Notes under the pieces: model-generated
Seen by the model: the letters and a program-made list of their open reading frames with translations, nothing else
What the model was told of the DNA's origin: nothing
The model's database searches: none
In this document: one piece after another, positions 7,606-17,692 of the stretch
Layout of the letters: every line of letters starts with the position of its first letter
Position numbering within the stretch: position 1 is the stretch's first letter
Position numbers and translations under genes: made by a program
NCBI GenBank assembly: GCA_038210135.1
Contig: JBBQWZ010000038.1
Location: 1-64,000, forward strand
From: JBBQWZ01 sp038210135
GTDB taxonomy: Bacteria; Acidobacteriota; Terriglobia; Bryobacterales; Bryobacteraceae
Length of the DNA stretch: 64,000 nt
Reading direction: 5' to 3'

Positions 7606-8544
7606 TTACTTTAGAGACTTGATCAGCGCGATGAGGCCGTTCAAATCGTTCTTCTTAACCAGGCCCTGGAAAGTGGGCATCACCGGTTCGTAGCCCTGGA
7701 CGATGTGCGCCTGGGGTTGATAGATCGATTCGGTGATGTAGTTTTCGTCTACGACGGCGCTGCCGCCATCCACAAATTTTTCGGTTTTGCCCCAGATGCC
7801 CTTCCAGGTCGGGCCCTGGTTTTTCGAGCCGTCGAGGGTGTGGCAGCTGTTGCAGCCCTTGGCTTCCCACTGCATTTTGCCCCAAACTTCGGGCGGATAA
7901 TTCTTCCACTCGTCGCCGCCGGTTTCGAGCCACTTCTTATACTTTTCGTCGCTTTCGATGATGAGCTTGGCCTGCATCTTCGAGTGATCCTTGCCGCAGT
8001 ACTCGGCGCAAGTGACCATGTGTTCGCCTTCGACGGTGGCGTTAAACCAGACCGAGACGTAGCGATTCGGAATGGCGTCGTGCTTCACGCGCATGGTGGG
8101 GACGAAGAAATCGTGCAGGACATCTTCGGAGGTGATGACGAATTTCACATTGCGATGGGACGGGATGTGCGCTTCGTTGAGCGATCGGGTGCCGTCGGGA
8201 TACTCGAAAGCCCAGGACCATTTGCGACCGCTGACCTGAATTTCGAGCGAGTCGCCGGGGGCAACGGAGTACTGCATGTAGCCGTTGAGACCCCAGAAGA
8301 AGATGCCGATACAGATGATGAGCGGCAAAACGCTCCAGGTGAGTTCGAGGCCGACGTGGTCGGTGATGTGGGGCGTGACGACGCCGGGTTTATACTTCCA
8401 CTTGACGACCGAATAGATGATGAGGCCGCCGATCAGGACGAAGAAGAAGACGCTCAGCCACACCAGGAACATGTAGAGGTCGTCTACCTGTTTCGAATAT
8501 TCAGAGCCCTGCGCGGGCAGCATGATGTCGCGAAACCAACTCAT
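7606..8544 (-). CDS. coxB: Cytochrome c oxidase subunit II with fused cytochrome c domain
   Basis: A 312 aa electron-entry subunit of the caa3 oxidase. Two N-terminal helices (about 24-46 and 68-88) anchor a periplasmic cupredoxin domain. CuA ligands are visible: H144, C179, C183, H187 and M190, in CAEYCGKDHSKM. A C-terminal cytochrome c domain has CNSCH at 231-235, and the probable Met ligand lies in EPVMPTF. The fused heme c is what makes this a caa3 enzyme, so it takes electrons from cytochrome c or directly from the ActE subunit. The start overlaps the stop codon of sco by four bases (ATGA), indicating translational coupling. Confidence 0.96.
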   Translation of the reverse strand: MSWFRDIMLPAQGSEYSKQVDDLYMFLVWLSVFFFVLIGGLIIYSVVKWKYKPGVVTPHITDHVGLELTWSVLPLIICIGIFFWGLNGYMQYSVAPGDSLEIQVSGRKWSWAFEYPDGTRSLNEAHIPSHRNVKFVITSEDVLHDFFVPTMRVKHDAIPNRYVSVWFNATVEGEHMVTCAEYCGKDHSKMQAKLIIESDEKYKKWLETGGDEWKNYPPEVWGKMQWEAKGCNSCHTLDGSKNQGPTWKGIWGKTEKFVDGGSAVVDENYITESIYQPQAHIVQGYEPVMPTFQGLVKKNDLNGLIALIKSLK

Positions 8545-9404
8545 TTTGCCGTTACCATACCTTTGTCAGAAACTGCCGGAGGCGCCGGCGGTCCAGAGTT
8601 CAAAGCGCGGGCTCGCTCGCGGCGCAGCATGCGCCAGATGAAGAAGCCCAGGAAAAACACAGTGATCAACCCGCCGCCACGCATGATGTTGGTGGCGAAC
8701 ATGGTGTACGACCGCGCTTGCGGATCGTAGTGATAGCAGAACAGGAGAATGCGATCGATGGTCTGGGACCATTTGCCGACGGCGGCTTCGGTGAGAGCGA
8801 GGCGCACGTCGCGCGGTTTGAACTTGATGCCGTAGAGATAGCGGGAGATCTTGCCGTCGGGCGTCAGGATCATGATGACGGCGGGGTGGGCGAACTGCTC
8901 CTGCTTGGCATCCCAGCGATAGTTGAAGCCGACCTGCGCGGCCAGTTTCTTCGAATTGCCCTGGAAATCCGAGAGGAAGTGCCAGCCGGGCGCGGGGCGT
9001 CCATAGTCGCTGAAGTAGACGGCGCGTTTCTTCTGCGCGAGGTCGAAGGTTTCGCGCGGATCGATGCTGACGGTGACGACTTCGAACTCGTCGCCCGGCA
9101 TCCAAGGAATGTCGCGGAGGGCGGCGGTCTGGGCATTCAGCACCAGATTGCACAGCATCGGGCAGGTGTAATAGACCAGGTTCAGGATGACCGGGCGGTC
9201 CTTGTGGAAGAACTCGCGGAGCGGTTTCTGATAGCCGTTTTCGGCGGTGAACTGGAGATCGAGGTCGATGGTGCGGCTGAGTTTCTCATCGACGCCGACG
9301 CCTTCGAGCATAGGCGGCAGCGGCTGCTCGGCCCGGGCCACGGAGGCGAGCGCGAGGGCTGCTCCGAGGAACAACGCCGTCCGGATTGTCGATTTCCTGC
9401 TCAT
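8541..9404 (-). CDS. SCO1/SenC family copper chaperone
   Basis: A 287 aa exported, membrane-anchored thioredoxin-fold protein that delivers copper to the CuA site of subunit II. Signal peptide 1-25 (VARA-EQP). The copper-binding CPMLC matches CxxxC, in NLVYYTCPMLCNLV; the distal His is probably in EQFAHPAVIMI. Unlike a minimal SCO protein (about 200 aa) it has an extra C-terminal membrane helix (GGLITVFFLGFFIWRMLRR) and a short Pro-rich tail. It lies directly upstream of coxB, with a four-base overlap. Confidence 0.92.
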   Translation of the reverse strand: MSRKSTIRTALFLGAALALASVARAEQPLPPMLEGVGVDEKLSRTIDLDLQFTAENGYQKPLREFFHKDRPVILNLVYYTCPMLCNLVLNAQTAALRDIPWMPGDEFEVVTVSIDPRETFDLAQKKRAVYFSDYGRPAPGWHFLSDFQGNSKKLAAQVGFNYRWDAKQEQFAHPAVIMILTPDGKISRYLYGIKFKPRDVRLALTEAAVGKWSQTIDRILLFCYHYDPQARSYTMFATNIMRGGGLITVFFLGFFIWRMLRRERARALNSGPPAPPAVSDKGMVTAK

Positions 9405-9440
9405 TTAGGGTACTGCCTTTATTTCTACTTCTGACTACTT

Positions 9441-9992
9441 CTAATGTTTAGACGCCGCCGGAGGGGCCGCGGGTGTATGTTCCGCAGGGAGAGTTCCGGG
9501 CGCGGCGGGAGTTCCGGAGGCCGCTGCGCCGGCTGGAGCCGCGACTGCTCCAGGAGCCGTCGGCGAAGTATTCTTGCCGCCGTTGTCGGCGTTGGGGTCT
9601 TCGGCTTTGGGCTTTACGGGAGCGGTTGAATAGAACAACTTGCCGTCGTTGGCTTCTTTCACGAACAATTCCATGGCCCGGCTGATGGGTAGATTGACGA
9701 CGCCTTTGGCGCGATCGAGCATCTTGTACTGGCCGAGGGCGGCGTCCTCGCGATTGTGGACGTTCTTCAGATCCTGGCTGGGAACCTGCAAGACGCGCTC
9801 GGTGACTTCGGTGTCCCAGATCTGATTAAAGAAGATCTGGATGCCGACGATCATGACGACCAGCAGCACGACCGTGATGGCGGTGAACACGAAGATCTGC
9901 CTGGCGGCAGGTTCGGCGCGATCGTAACCCTCTTCAGGGTCGGGGATGCGCCGGATTTCATGTGGATCCACGTGAGGCGTTTGTTGGCTCAT
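9441..9992 (-). CDS. Single-span membrane protein of the ACIII-caa3 operon
   Basis: A 183 aa protein with one strong membrane helix near residues 32-54 (IFVFTAITVVLLVVMIVGIQ), a periplasmic segment of about 85 residues (VTERVLQVPSQDLKNVHNRE, later LDRAKGVVNLPISRAMELF) and a low-complexity Ala/Pro tail. I do not recognise a named family. Its place between actF and sco suggests an accessory subunit or assembly factor. Small single-span subunits (ActG, ActH) occur in known alternative complex III structures, but nothing here allows that assignment. The segment with GVVNLPISRAMEL resembles a loop common in similar operons. Confidence 0.8.
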   Translation of the reverse strand: MSQQTPHVDPHEIRRIPDPEEGYDRAEPAARQIFVFTAITVVLLVVMIVGIQIFFNQIWDTEVTERVLQVPSQDLKNVHNREDAALGQYKMLDRAKGVVNLPISRAMELFVKEANDGKLFYSTAPVKPKAEDPNADNGGKNTSPTAPGAVAAPAGAAASGTPAAPGTLPAEHTPAAPPAASKH

Positions 9993-10002
9993 AGTCAGAT
10001 TC

Positions 10003-11202
10003 CTATGCGTTCTCGAAATGCAGACCCTGCTTGAAGCGCAGGTCGCCGATGACGACCATGGCGTTCTTCTGGAACCGCATCCAGAAGACCAGGCCGAAGG
10101 TGCTCGTCACGGCCACCAGGCAGGCCAGATCCAGCCAGTGGAGTTCCGGCCCCTGTTTGAAGAAGGTCGGCATGATGACGTAATACATGTCGATGTAGTG
10201 GACCACCAGGATCCAGATGGCCATGGTGGCAAGGACGGTCAGGTTGCGCTTGGCGCGGCGGGCCAACAGCGTAAAGAACGGAATGAAGAAGCAGCCGAAG
10301 GGCAGGAACAGGCTGATATAGAGCCAGCTGCCTTCCATACGGTTGCGGAACCAGATGGTTTCCTCAGGCAGGTTGGCGTACCAGATGAGCAGGTATTGGG
10401 AGAACGCGATGTAGGTGTAGAACGCGGTCATCGAGAACATCCACTTGCCGAGATCGTGATAGTGCTCGATGGTGATCGAGTGCGAAAGGACTCCGGCGCG
10501 GCGGAAAGCCAGGCAGATGAGAGTCAGGGTGGCGAAGAAGGAGACGGCGCCACCGGAGAGGATGAAGAGGCCGAAGATGGTCGAGTACCACTTCGGGTCG
10601 AGCGACATGAACCAATCGAAAGCGGCGAGCGATCCGACGACGACGGCGAGGAACAGGCCGGGCGCGCTCCAGCGGGAGGCCACGTGCATTTGCTGGATCG
10701 ATTTCTGGGTGTCCTGCTTCACGGAGTTGGTGTAGATGGCGAAGGCCCAGATGCTCCAGAGAGCGATGTAGGTGAAGGCGCGGATGGTGAAGAACTGTTC
10801 GTTCAGGTAGCCGGATTTGCCCGTGAGGACCGGGTCGTGGGCGACCAGCGCGTGGTTGGTCCAGGGGTAGAGTTCCGACAGGCCGAGCGCGATGGGGATG
10901 AACAGGAGCAGCGCGGTGGGCATCGAAACCATGATGTTTTCCATGAAGCGGCGGACGGTGACGCTCCAGGCGGATCCGGTGAGGTACTGGACCATCACGA
11001 AGAACAGGGACGCGAGGACGATGGTGATGGTGAAGGCGAAGCCGACCAGATAGGAGCGGAAGAACTGCGGGCGATCGATGACGAAGCCGGCCGCGCAGGC
11101 GATCCAGGACAGCAGCATGAGGAACGCAAACACGTTGCGGCCCTTCAGCCAGCGGCTTTGCTCGAGGTAGTAATTGTCCTCTTTGTGATCCGTATGGGTC
11201 AT
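10003..11202 (-). CDS. actF: Alternative complex III subunit ActF (quinol:cytochrome c oxidoreductase)
   Basis: A 399 aa polytopic membrane subunit with about ten helices, homologous in plan to ActC/NrfD. It begins in the cytoplasm with NYYLEQSRWLKGRNVFAFLM and contains the conserved ENIMVSMPTALLLFIPIALG region and SHSITIEHYHDLGKWMFSMT, typical of ActF. In alternative complex III this subunit packs against ActE and contributes to the membrane arm that oxidises menaquinol or ubiquinol. It lies 27 bp downstream of actE and 10 bp upstream of the 183 aa gene. It binds no heme. Confidence 0.93.
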   Translation of the reverse strand: MTHTDHKEDNYYLEQSRWLKGRNVFAFLMLLSWIACAAGFVIDRPQFFRSYLVGFAFTITIVLASLFFVMVQYLTGSAWSVTVRRFMENIMVSMPTALLLFIPIALGLSELYPWTNHALVAHDPVLTGKSGYLNEQFFTIRAFTYIALWSIWAFAIYTNSVKQDTQKSIQQMHVASRWSAPGLFLAVVVGSLAAFDWFMSLDPKWYSTIFGLFILSGGAVSFFATLTLICLAFRRAGVLSHSITIEHYHDLGKWMFSMTAFYTYIAFSQYLLIWYANLPEETIWFRNRMEGSWLYISLFLPFGCFFIPFFTLLARRAKRNLTVLATMAIWILVVHYIDMYYVIMPTFFKQGPELHWLDLACLVAVTSTFGLVFWMRFQKNAMVVIGDLRFKQGLHFENA

Positions 11203-11229
11203 GCGTTCAATCCTTTGTACGCTCGCTCC

Positions 11230-11883
11230 CTAGTGGAGGTCGGCACGCAACTCCTGCGGAACGTCCTCGATCTTGCCGCTGGTGGAGCGCTGCAAGGCGC
11301 GCAAGTAGGCGACGATGGCCCAGCGATCCGATTCGACGATCTGGTAACGATAGGCCGGCATGCTGCGGCGGCCGTAGGTAATGACGGTAAAGATGTCGCC
11401 GTCGGCGGTCTGCTTGAGGCGGTCTTCCTGTAAGTTGGAGGGCTGCCAGGCGGGCCAGCGGGTGGGCACGATGCCGACTCCGGTGGCGTCGCGGCCGTGG
11501 CAGGGTGAGCAATAGGTGTTGAACTTGGTCTGGCCGGTGCGCATCAGTTCGGGCGTGACGGTGACGGGCATTTTACCGATGTACTGGCCGTTTTCCATGC
11601 CGGTGTGATAGGCGTCCTGGGCTTTAAGGTGTCCGCGCGAGATGGTTCCAGCGACAGGCATGCGCGAGGCGCGATGGTCGGCGAATACGGCGGTTTCCTC
11701 CTGCGGCTTGAACCTCTCCTGTCGGCGCATGTCGTCCCAGACTTCGATGGGCGGAGTCCGTTGGACGCCGGAGCAGGAACTCAGAGCGAGCGCGGCTACG
11801 ATGACGAACAGCAGCGGCAGGGCGCAGTAGCCGGAGATCCAAAGAAAGACGTTTTCGTTGCGAATTCTCTGCATGAGCATCAT
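11230..11883 (-). CDS. actE: Alternative complex III subunit ActE, monoheme cytochrome c lipoprotein
   Basis: A 217 aa periplasmic cytochrome. An N-terminal hydrophobic segment ends in a lipobox (ALALSSC, Cys about 37), so it is probably lipid-anchored. One heme c site, CSPCH, lies in FNTYCSPCHGRDATGVG, and a possible axial Met in RRSMPAYRYQI. It is the exit point for electrons from alternative complex III towards the caa3 oxidase. Its first ATG overlaps the actD stop codon (ATGA). A second in-frame ATG three codons later is an alternative start. Confidence 0.93.
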   Translation of the reverse strand: MMLMQRIRNENVFLWISGYCALPLLFVIVAALALSSCSGVQRTPPIEVWDDMRRQERFKPQEETAVFADHRASRMPVAGTISRGHLKAQDAYHTGMENGQYIGKMPVTVTPELMRTGQTKFNTYCSPCHGRDATGVGIVPTRWPAWQPSNLQEDRLKQTADGDIFTVITYGRRSMPAYRYQIVESDRWAIVAYLRALQRSTSGKIEDVPQELRADLH

Positions 11884-12500
11884 CCTTCGACGACCTCGAC
11901 ATTGGTTCCACCGAGCGAACGCATGAGTTGGGCGCTCGCTTCCGGGTCGAACTTCGGATCGGAGGCTTCAATAATCAGGAAGAAACCATCGTCGGTGGCG
12001 CGGTGGGATTGGGAATAGGTATCGAGCGGATGGTAGAGGCGCGGCAGTCCGCACAGGGCGAACAAACCGAAGACGGCGCAGAAGGCCGAGAGCAAAACGG
12101 TGAGCTCAAAAGTCACGGGGATGGAGAAGGTTATGTCGTAGAGCGGCTTGCCGCCGATGACCAGCGGATAGGAGCCAAGGCCGGTCCACGCGGGGAGCTT
12201 ACCGGGAGCGACCGCGCCGGTGTACCACTGAAGCAGTTGGGCGAGCAACAATCCGGTGATGGAGAAGAAGATCACGATCCAGCCGATGTGCGAGTGCGGA
12301 TTGCCGATGGCGTCGTCGATGCCGTGGACCGGGAAGGGCGACATGGCGTCGAGCTTGGTGTAGCCGGCTTCCTTCACGCTGCGGCCGGCCTTGACGAGGT
12401 CGTGCGCGTCGGGGAATTCGCCGACGACGCCATAGACCTTGGTCTTTTCGACGCCGAAGATTTTCGCGAGAGTCGCGTGCGGATCGAAGTGGATGTGCAT
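11880..12500 (-). CDS. actD: Alternative complex III subunit ActD (DUF3341)
   Basis: A 206 aa protein of the DUF3341 family. An N-terminal soluble part (YGVVGEFPDAHDLVKAGRSV, then GYTKLDAMSPFPVHGIDDAI) is followed by two membrane helices and a soluble tail with DDGFFLIIEASDPKFD. ActD sits on the cytoplasmic side of the complex with no cofactor. It is separated by a single base from actC and overlaps actE by four bases. Confidence 0.94.
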   Translation of the reverse strand: MHIHFDPHATLAKIFGVEKTKVYGVVGEFPDAHDLVKAGRSVKEAGYTKLDAMSPFPVHGIDDAIGNPHSHIGWIVIFFSITGLLLAQLLQWYTGAVAPGKLPAWTGLGSYPLVIGGKPLYDITFSIPVTFELTVLLSAFCAVFGLFALCGLPRLYHPLDTYSQSHRATDDGFFLIIEASDPKFDPEASAQLMRSLGGTNVEVVEG

Positions 12501-12501
12501 G

Positions 12502-13911
<1,410 letters not shown>

Positions 13912-13917
13912 TCGTGT

Positions 13918-16900
13918 TTACCCTAGCTCCGGATTCGGATTACGCAGTTTGGCCAGATACGTCGTACGCGGCTTGATGTTCAATTCCGCGAGCAAAGCGT
14001 AGTTGCGTTCATGCTTTTTGAGTTTCGCAACCTGGCTATTGGGGTCGTTGATATTGCCGAACACGATCGCGTCCGCCGGGCAGGTCTGCTGGCAGGCGGT
14101 CTTGATTTCGCCGTCCTTGATGGCGCGGATTTCCTTGCCGGCGGCGCGGGCTTCGGCCTTGATCTGGATCTTGGTTTCCTGGATACGCTGCACGCAGTAG
14201 GTGCACTTTTCCATGATGCCGCGCATGCGGACGGTGACGTTCGGATTGAACGACATCTTCTGCACTTCTTCGGTGGTCTTGTGCCAGTTGAGGAAGTTGA
14301 AGTGCCGGACTTTGACCGGGCAGTTGTTGGCGCAATAGCGGGTTCCGACGCAGCGGTTATAGGCCATGTCGTTCAGGCCTTCGGGGCTGTGGTTGGTGGC
14401 CGCGACCGGGCAGACGTTTTCACAAGGCGCGTTTTCGCACTGCAGGCAGGGCAGCGCCTGGGTGACGACCTGCGGATCGTTTTCATCGCCGGTGTAGTAG
14501 CGATCCATACGGAGCCAGTGCATTTCGCGGCCCTTGAGGACCTGCTCTTTCCCGACGATCGGGATGTTGTTTTCGCTCTGGCAGGCAACCACGCAGGCGT
14601 TGCAACCGGTGCAGGAATTCAAGTCGATGGACATGCCCCACTGGTTGCCCTTGTCGTACTTGAGATCTTCGTAGATCGACTTGAGCAGGGGGACTTCGTT
14701 CATCTCTTCGATGATTTTCGGAGTCTTCTTGTAGTCGTCGATCTTGGCTTCGCGAACCACGGGGCGGCCTTCCATGAGGCCGTGTTCCTGGGTGGTCGCG
14801 TGGACATGTTTGCCGGCGGTCTTGGTGATGGTGAAGCCGTCACCGGACCAGAAATCGTTGGTGGTGCGGATGGCGTAGGCGTTGAAGCCGACGCCTTTGC
14901 CGACGCGTCCGCAGACGGTGCGGCCGAAGCCGAGCGCGATCGAACCACAACCGTCGGCATGGCCTGGTTGCGTCATCACAGCGACGTCGAGTTTGAGGTT
15001 TCCCTTGCTGACCGTGACCATGTCGCCATCGGCGAGGCCCTGATCCTTCGCGTATTTGGGCGAGATGAGGAGGGCGTTTCCCCAGACCAGCTTGGTCATG
15101 GGATCGGGCAGTTCCTGCAGCCAGCCGTTGTTGGCGAAGCGGCCGTCGTAGGCTTGCGAACTGGGATAGAAGGCGATCTCGAAGCCTTTGCCGTCGGCGA
15201 TCTTCGCGACCTGCGCGCCGACGCTTTTGCCATCGAGCGTGGCTTTCGATTCGGCGGTTTTGGTGCCGGGGATCACGCCGGAGTGCAGAGCTTCGCGCCA
15301 AGCTTGGTCCTTGGCGGTGGTGTCTTTGCCGGGAAGTTGACCTGACCAATACGTACGAACCAGATCGTAGCCGCGCTGATCTTTCGTGCCAGCGACCAGC
15401 GCCAGCATTTCGATGGCGGACTTGCCACCGTACATGGCTTCGATGAGAGGCTGCTGGATGGTGGCGGTGCCATCGACGGCGCGTCCATCGCCCCAGGACT
15501 CAAGGTAATGCGCTTCGGGGATATGCCACTTCGCTGCCATCGCGGTTTCATCCGCGTCGAGGCCGAGGTGGACGGAGAGCGGAACTTTCTTGATGGCGTC
15601 GGCGAAGTTAAGGTCGGCGGGCGCTGTGTACACCGGATTGCCGCCGAGGATCATCAGGGCCTGCACTTTGCCGCTGTTGATTTCGCCGGCGAGCGTTCGC
15701 ATGGCGTCGAGCGGAGAGACTTCGCCCTTGGTGGAGGCCCACGCGATGGCGGTTTTTCCGATGTTGCCGAGCGAAGCGTTGATCGAGTGCGCGAGAGCGT
15801 GGACGATGGCGGGCTGCTTCGGTCCGGCCATGACGATGCATTCGCCGGAGTGGGCTTTGAGGTCTTTCGCGAGGGCATCGAGGAACTTGCCGCGCTTGTC
15901 GGTGGCGGGCTGCATGACGTTTAAGCCGGGAACCGCGCCGAGCTTCGCGGCGAGGTCGCGGGCGAAGGTTACGATTTCAGACGGCTTGAGGCGCAGGCGA
16001 TGATCGGCCATTCCGCCGGTGAGCGAATAGTTGGTTTCGACGGAATACAGCCGATTCATTTCCGCTGCTTTTTCGGCGGCGTGTTCGGCGGCGTGTTCGA
16101 CTTTTTTGTTTTCGGTCTTCTCGTCTTTATGTTCGGCGGCGGCGTGCTCGCCTTCTTCCTCGGACTCTTCGGCGAGCTTGCGGCCTTTGCTGAACAGCTT
16201 CGTCAGCATGATCGAAAGCGCGTCGAGGCCCAGGAAGTCGTAGTCGAGTGAAACGATGATCTTGGCTTTGTCGAGCTGCTTGTGAATGGCGACGCCTGTT
16301 CCGAAAGCCATTTCAGCGCCTTCGCGCATGGCGTCATGCGAGATCGGCTCGTATTCGATGAAGCCGGCCTTAGGATACTTCGCGAGTACCTGACTCTTGA
16401 GCCAGGTGAAGGTCGGGGAGGCGTTGGCGAGGGTGACGAAGCGGAGTCCGCTGCCGTCGGCGAGGTTGGCGGCTTTGAGAGCGGCTTCGAACTTCTCGAA
16501 GGTCGATTCCTTGCCGGCTTCGAGGACCACCTTGGAGCGATCCGGATCGTACAGGCCGAGGACCGAAGCCTGCGCGAAGGAGTTCGCGGCGCCGAGGCTC
16601 ATCGGATGATCGGGATTGCCTTCGATTTTGGTGGGGCGTCCGTCGTGGGTTTCAACCAGCAGTCCGTTGACGACGCCATTCATCGGCATCGCGGTCGAAT
16701 AGAACGTGGCCGCGCCGGGGATGTAATCCTCGACGCCTTTGGTGTTCGGCAGGATGTGGGCGACCGGACGGCAGGCGGTGAGGCCGGCGAGTCCGAAGGA
16801 CGCGGCCATGAGCTTGAGGACCGTGCGGCGCGAGTTTCCGTCCAGAAGATCGGTGGCGGTGGAGCTGAATTCGCGCGTTACCCACTGCTTGAAGTCGGCG

Positions 16901-17004
16901 GTGTCGGCGAGTTGATTTAAGCTCCGCCAATAGCTCTTGCCGGTGACGTCGCCGAGGACAGGTGCGCCGTTTTGCTTGGTATTTGTAATAGAAATGAGGT
17001 TCAT
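13918..17004 (-). CDS. actB: Alternative complex III subunit ActB, molybdopterin-oxidoreductase-like/Fe-S fusion
   Basis: A 1028 aa exported subunit. The ATG at 17004 overlaps the actA stop codon (ATGA); a longer frame has no support. Twin arginines R59-R60 in NSRRTVLKLMAASFGLAG, with lipobox LTAC ending at C78, indicate Tat export and lipid anchoring. The first part resembles molybdopterin oxidoreductases but in this family binds no molybdenum. From about residue 786 a four-cluster ferredoxin domain follows: C798/801/804/808, C853/856/861/865, C885/891/895 and C934/937/971/975. The third group reads CVGTRYCANNC, with Thr where a fourth Cys would be, fitting the one [3Fe-4S] plus three [4Fe-4S] clusters known for ActB. 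An unusual Glu/His/Ala/Lys-rich insertion lies near 16058-16185. Confidence 0.95.
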   Translation of the reverse strand: MNLISITNTKQNGAPVLGDVTGKSYWRSLNQLADTADFKQWVTREFSSTATDLLDGNSRRTVLKLMAASFGLAGLTACRPVAHILPNTKGVEDYIPGAATFYSTAMPMNGVVNGLLVETHDGRPTKIEGNPDHPMSLGAANSFAQASVLGLYDPDRSKVVLEAGKESTFEKFEAALKAANLADGSGLRFVTLANASPTFTWLKSQVLAKYPKAGFIEYEPISHDAMREGAEMAFGTGVAIHKQLDKAKIIVSLDYDFLGLDALSIMLTKLFSKGRKLAEESEEEGEHAAAEHKDEKTENKKVEHAAEHAAEKAAEMNRLYSVETNYSLTGGMADHRLRLKPSEIVTFARDLAAKLGAVPGLNVMQPATDKRGKFLDALAKDLKAHSGECIVMAGPKQPAIVHALAHSINASLGNIGKTAIAWASTKGEVSPLDAMRTLAGEINSGKVQALMILGGNPVYTAPADLNFADAIKKVPLSVHLGLDADETAMAAKWHIPEAHYLESWGDGRAVDGTATIQQPLIEAMYGGKSAIEMLALVAGTKDQRGYDLVRTYWSGQLPGKDTTAKDQAWREALHSGVIPGTKTAESKATLDGKSVGAQVAKIADGKGFEIAFYPSSQAYDGRFANNGWLQELPDPMTKLVWGNALLISPKYAKDQGLADGDMVTVSKGNLKLDVAVMTQPGHADGCGSIALGFGRTVCGRVGKGVGFNAYAIRTTNDFWSGDGFTITKTAGKHVHATTQEHGLMEGRPVVREAKIDDYKKTPKIIEEMNEVPLLKSIYEDLKYDKGNQWGMSIDLNSCTGCNACVVACQSENNIPIVGKEQVLKGREMHWLRMDRYYTGDENDPQVVTQALPCLQCENAPCENVCPVAATNHSPEGLNDMAYNRCVGTRYCANNCPVKVRHFNFLNWHKTTEEVQKMSFNPNVTVRMRGIMEKCTYCVQRIQETKIQIKAEARAAGKEIRAIKDGEIKTACQQTCPADAIVFGNINDPNSQVAKLKKHERNYALLAELNIKPRTTYLAKLRNPNPELG

Positions 17005-17648
17005 CGATGGCACCCCGAGCAGTTGGTCGGCGGGTTGATGTGCTTTTCCGCGATGAGTTTGCGACCCAACTCCGCCGGGTCGCCCTCCGGCTTCCAATCG
17101 AGTTTCGTGACGAACTCGACGGGACGAATATTCGGCGCGGGATTGCGGTGGCAATCGACGCACCAGCCCATATTGAGGGCTTGCACCTGTTTCACTTCGA
17201 TCATCTGATCGACGCGCCCGTGGCAGACGACGCAGCTAACGCCGGCTTGAATGTGCGCGCGGTGATTGAAAAACACGTAGTCTGGAAGGCGGTGAATGCT
17301 CACCCATTCCATCGGTTTGCCGGACGCGTAACTCTGCCGCACCGGTTCAAGGCGCGCGCTCTTGTCCTTCACTTTGACGTGGCAGTTCATGCACGTTTCG
17401 GTGGGAGGAACGGCGGCGTAGGCGGCTTTATACACCGTGTTATGGCAGTAAAAGCAATCCAGGCCGAGGTTGCCGGCATGCAATTTATGACTATAGGGCA
17501 CCGGTTGAACCGGCTGATACCCCGTGTCGATCACGGTGGGGTGAGACAGGTAGCCGTAGGTGACCGCGCCACCCAAAACGCCGACTCCGATCACCGCGCC
17601 TATGACCTTTAGATATATGTCCGCAGACTTAGAAAAGGTGACAGCCAT
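17001..17648 (-). CDS. actA: Alternative complex III subunit ActA, pentaheme cytochrome c
   Basis: A 215 aa periplasmic cytochrome and first gene of the respiratory operon. One N-terminal membrane anchor (about 12-34) precedes five CxxCH heme c motifs: CFYCH, CMNCH, CVVCH, CVDCH and CSGCH. Five hemes is the number known for ActA. Extra His residues in YSHKLHAG and FFNHRAHIQ are probable distal ligands. It relays electrons within alternative complex III. It overlaps actB by four bases and is divergent from a sensor kinase gene 44 bp away, so the two share a promoter region. Confidence 0.96.
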   Translation of the reverse strand: MAVTFSKSADIYLKVIGAVIGVGVLGGAVTYGYLSHPTVIDTGYQPVQPVPYSHKLHAGNLGLDCFYCHNTVYKAAYAAVPPTETCMNCHVKVKDKSARLEPVRQSYASGKPMEWVSIHRLPDYVFFNHRAHIQAGVSCVVCHGRVDQMIEVKQVQALNMGWCVDCHRNPAPNIRPVEFVTKLDWKPEGDPAELGRKLIAEKHINPPTNCSGCHR

Positions 17649-17692
17649 CCAGAGATACCCAGTTTCCGCCCTGTGTTCGCCCAGAACCAGGG

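Noticed and set aside
5435..7693. 752 aa open frame antisense to coxA and coxC
   Set aside because: Composition is dominated by Asp, Glu, Gly and Arg, as expected for the complement of a GC-rich membrane gene; the sense strand encodes a full oxidase.
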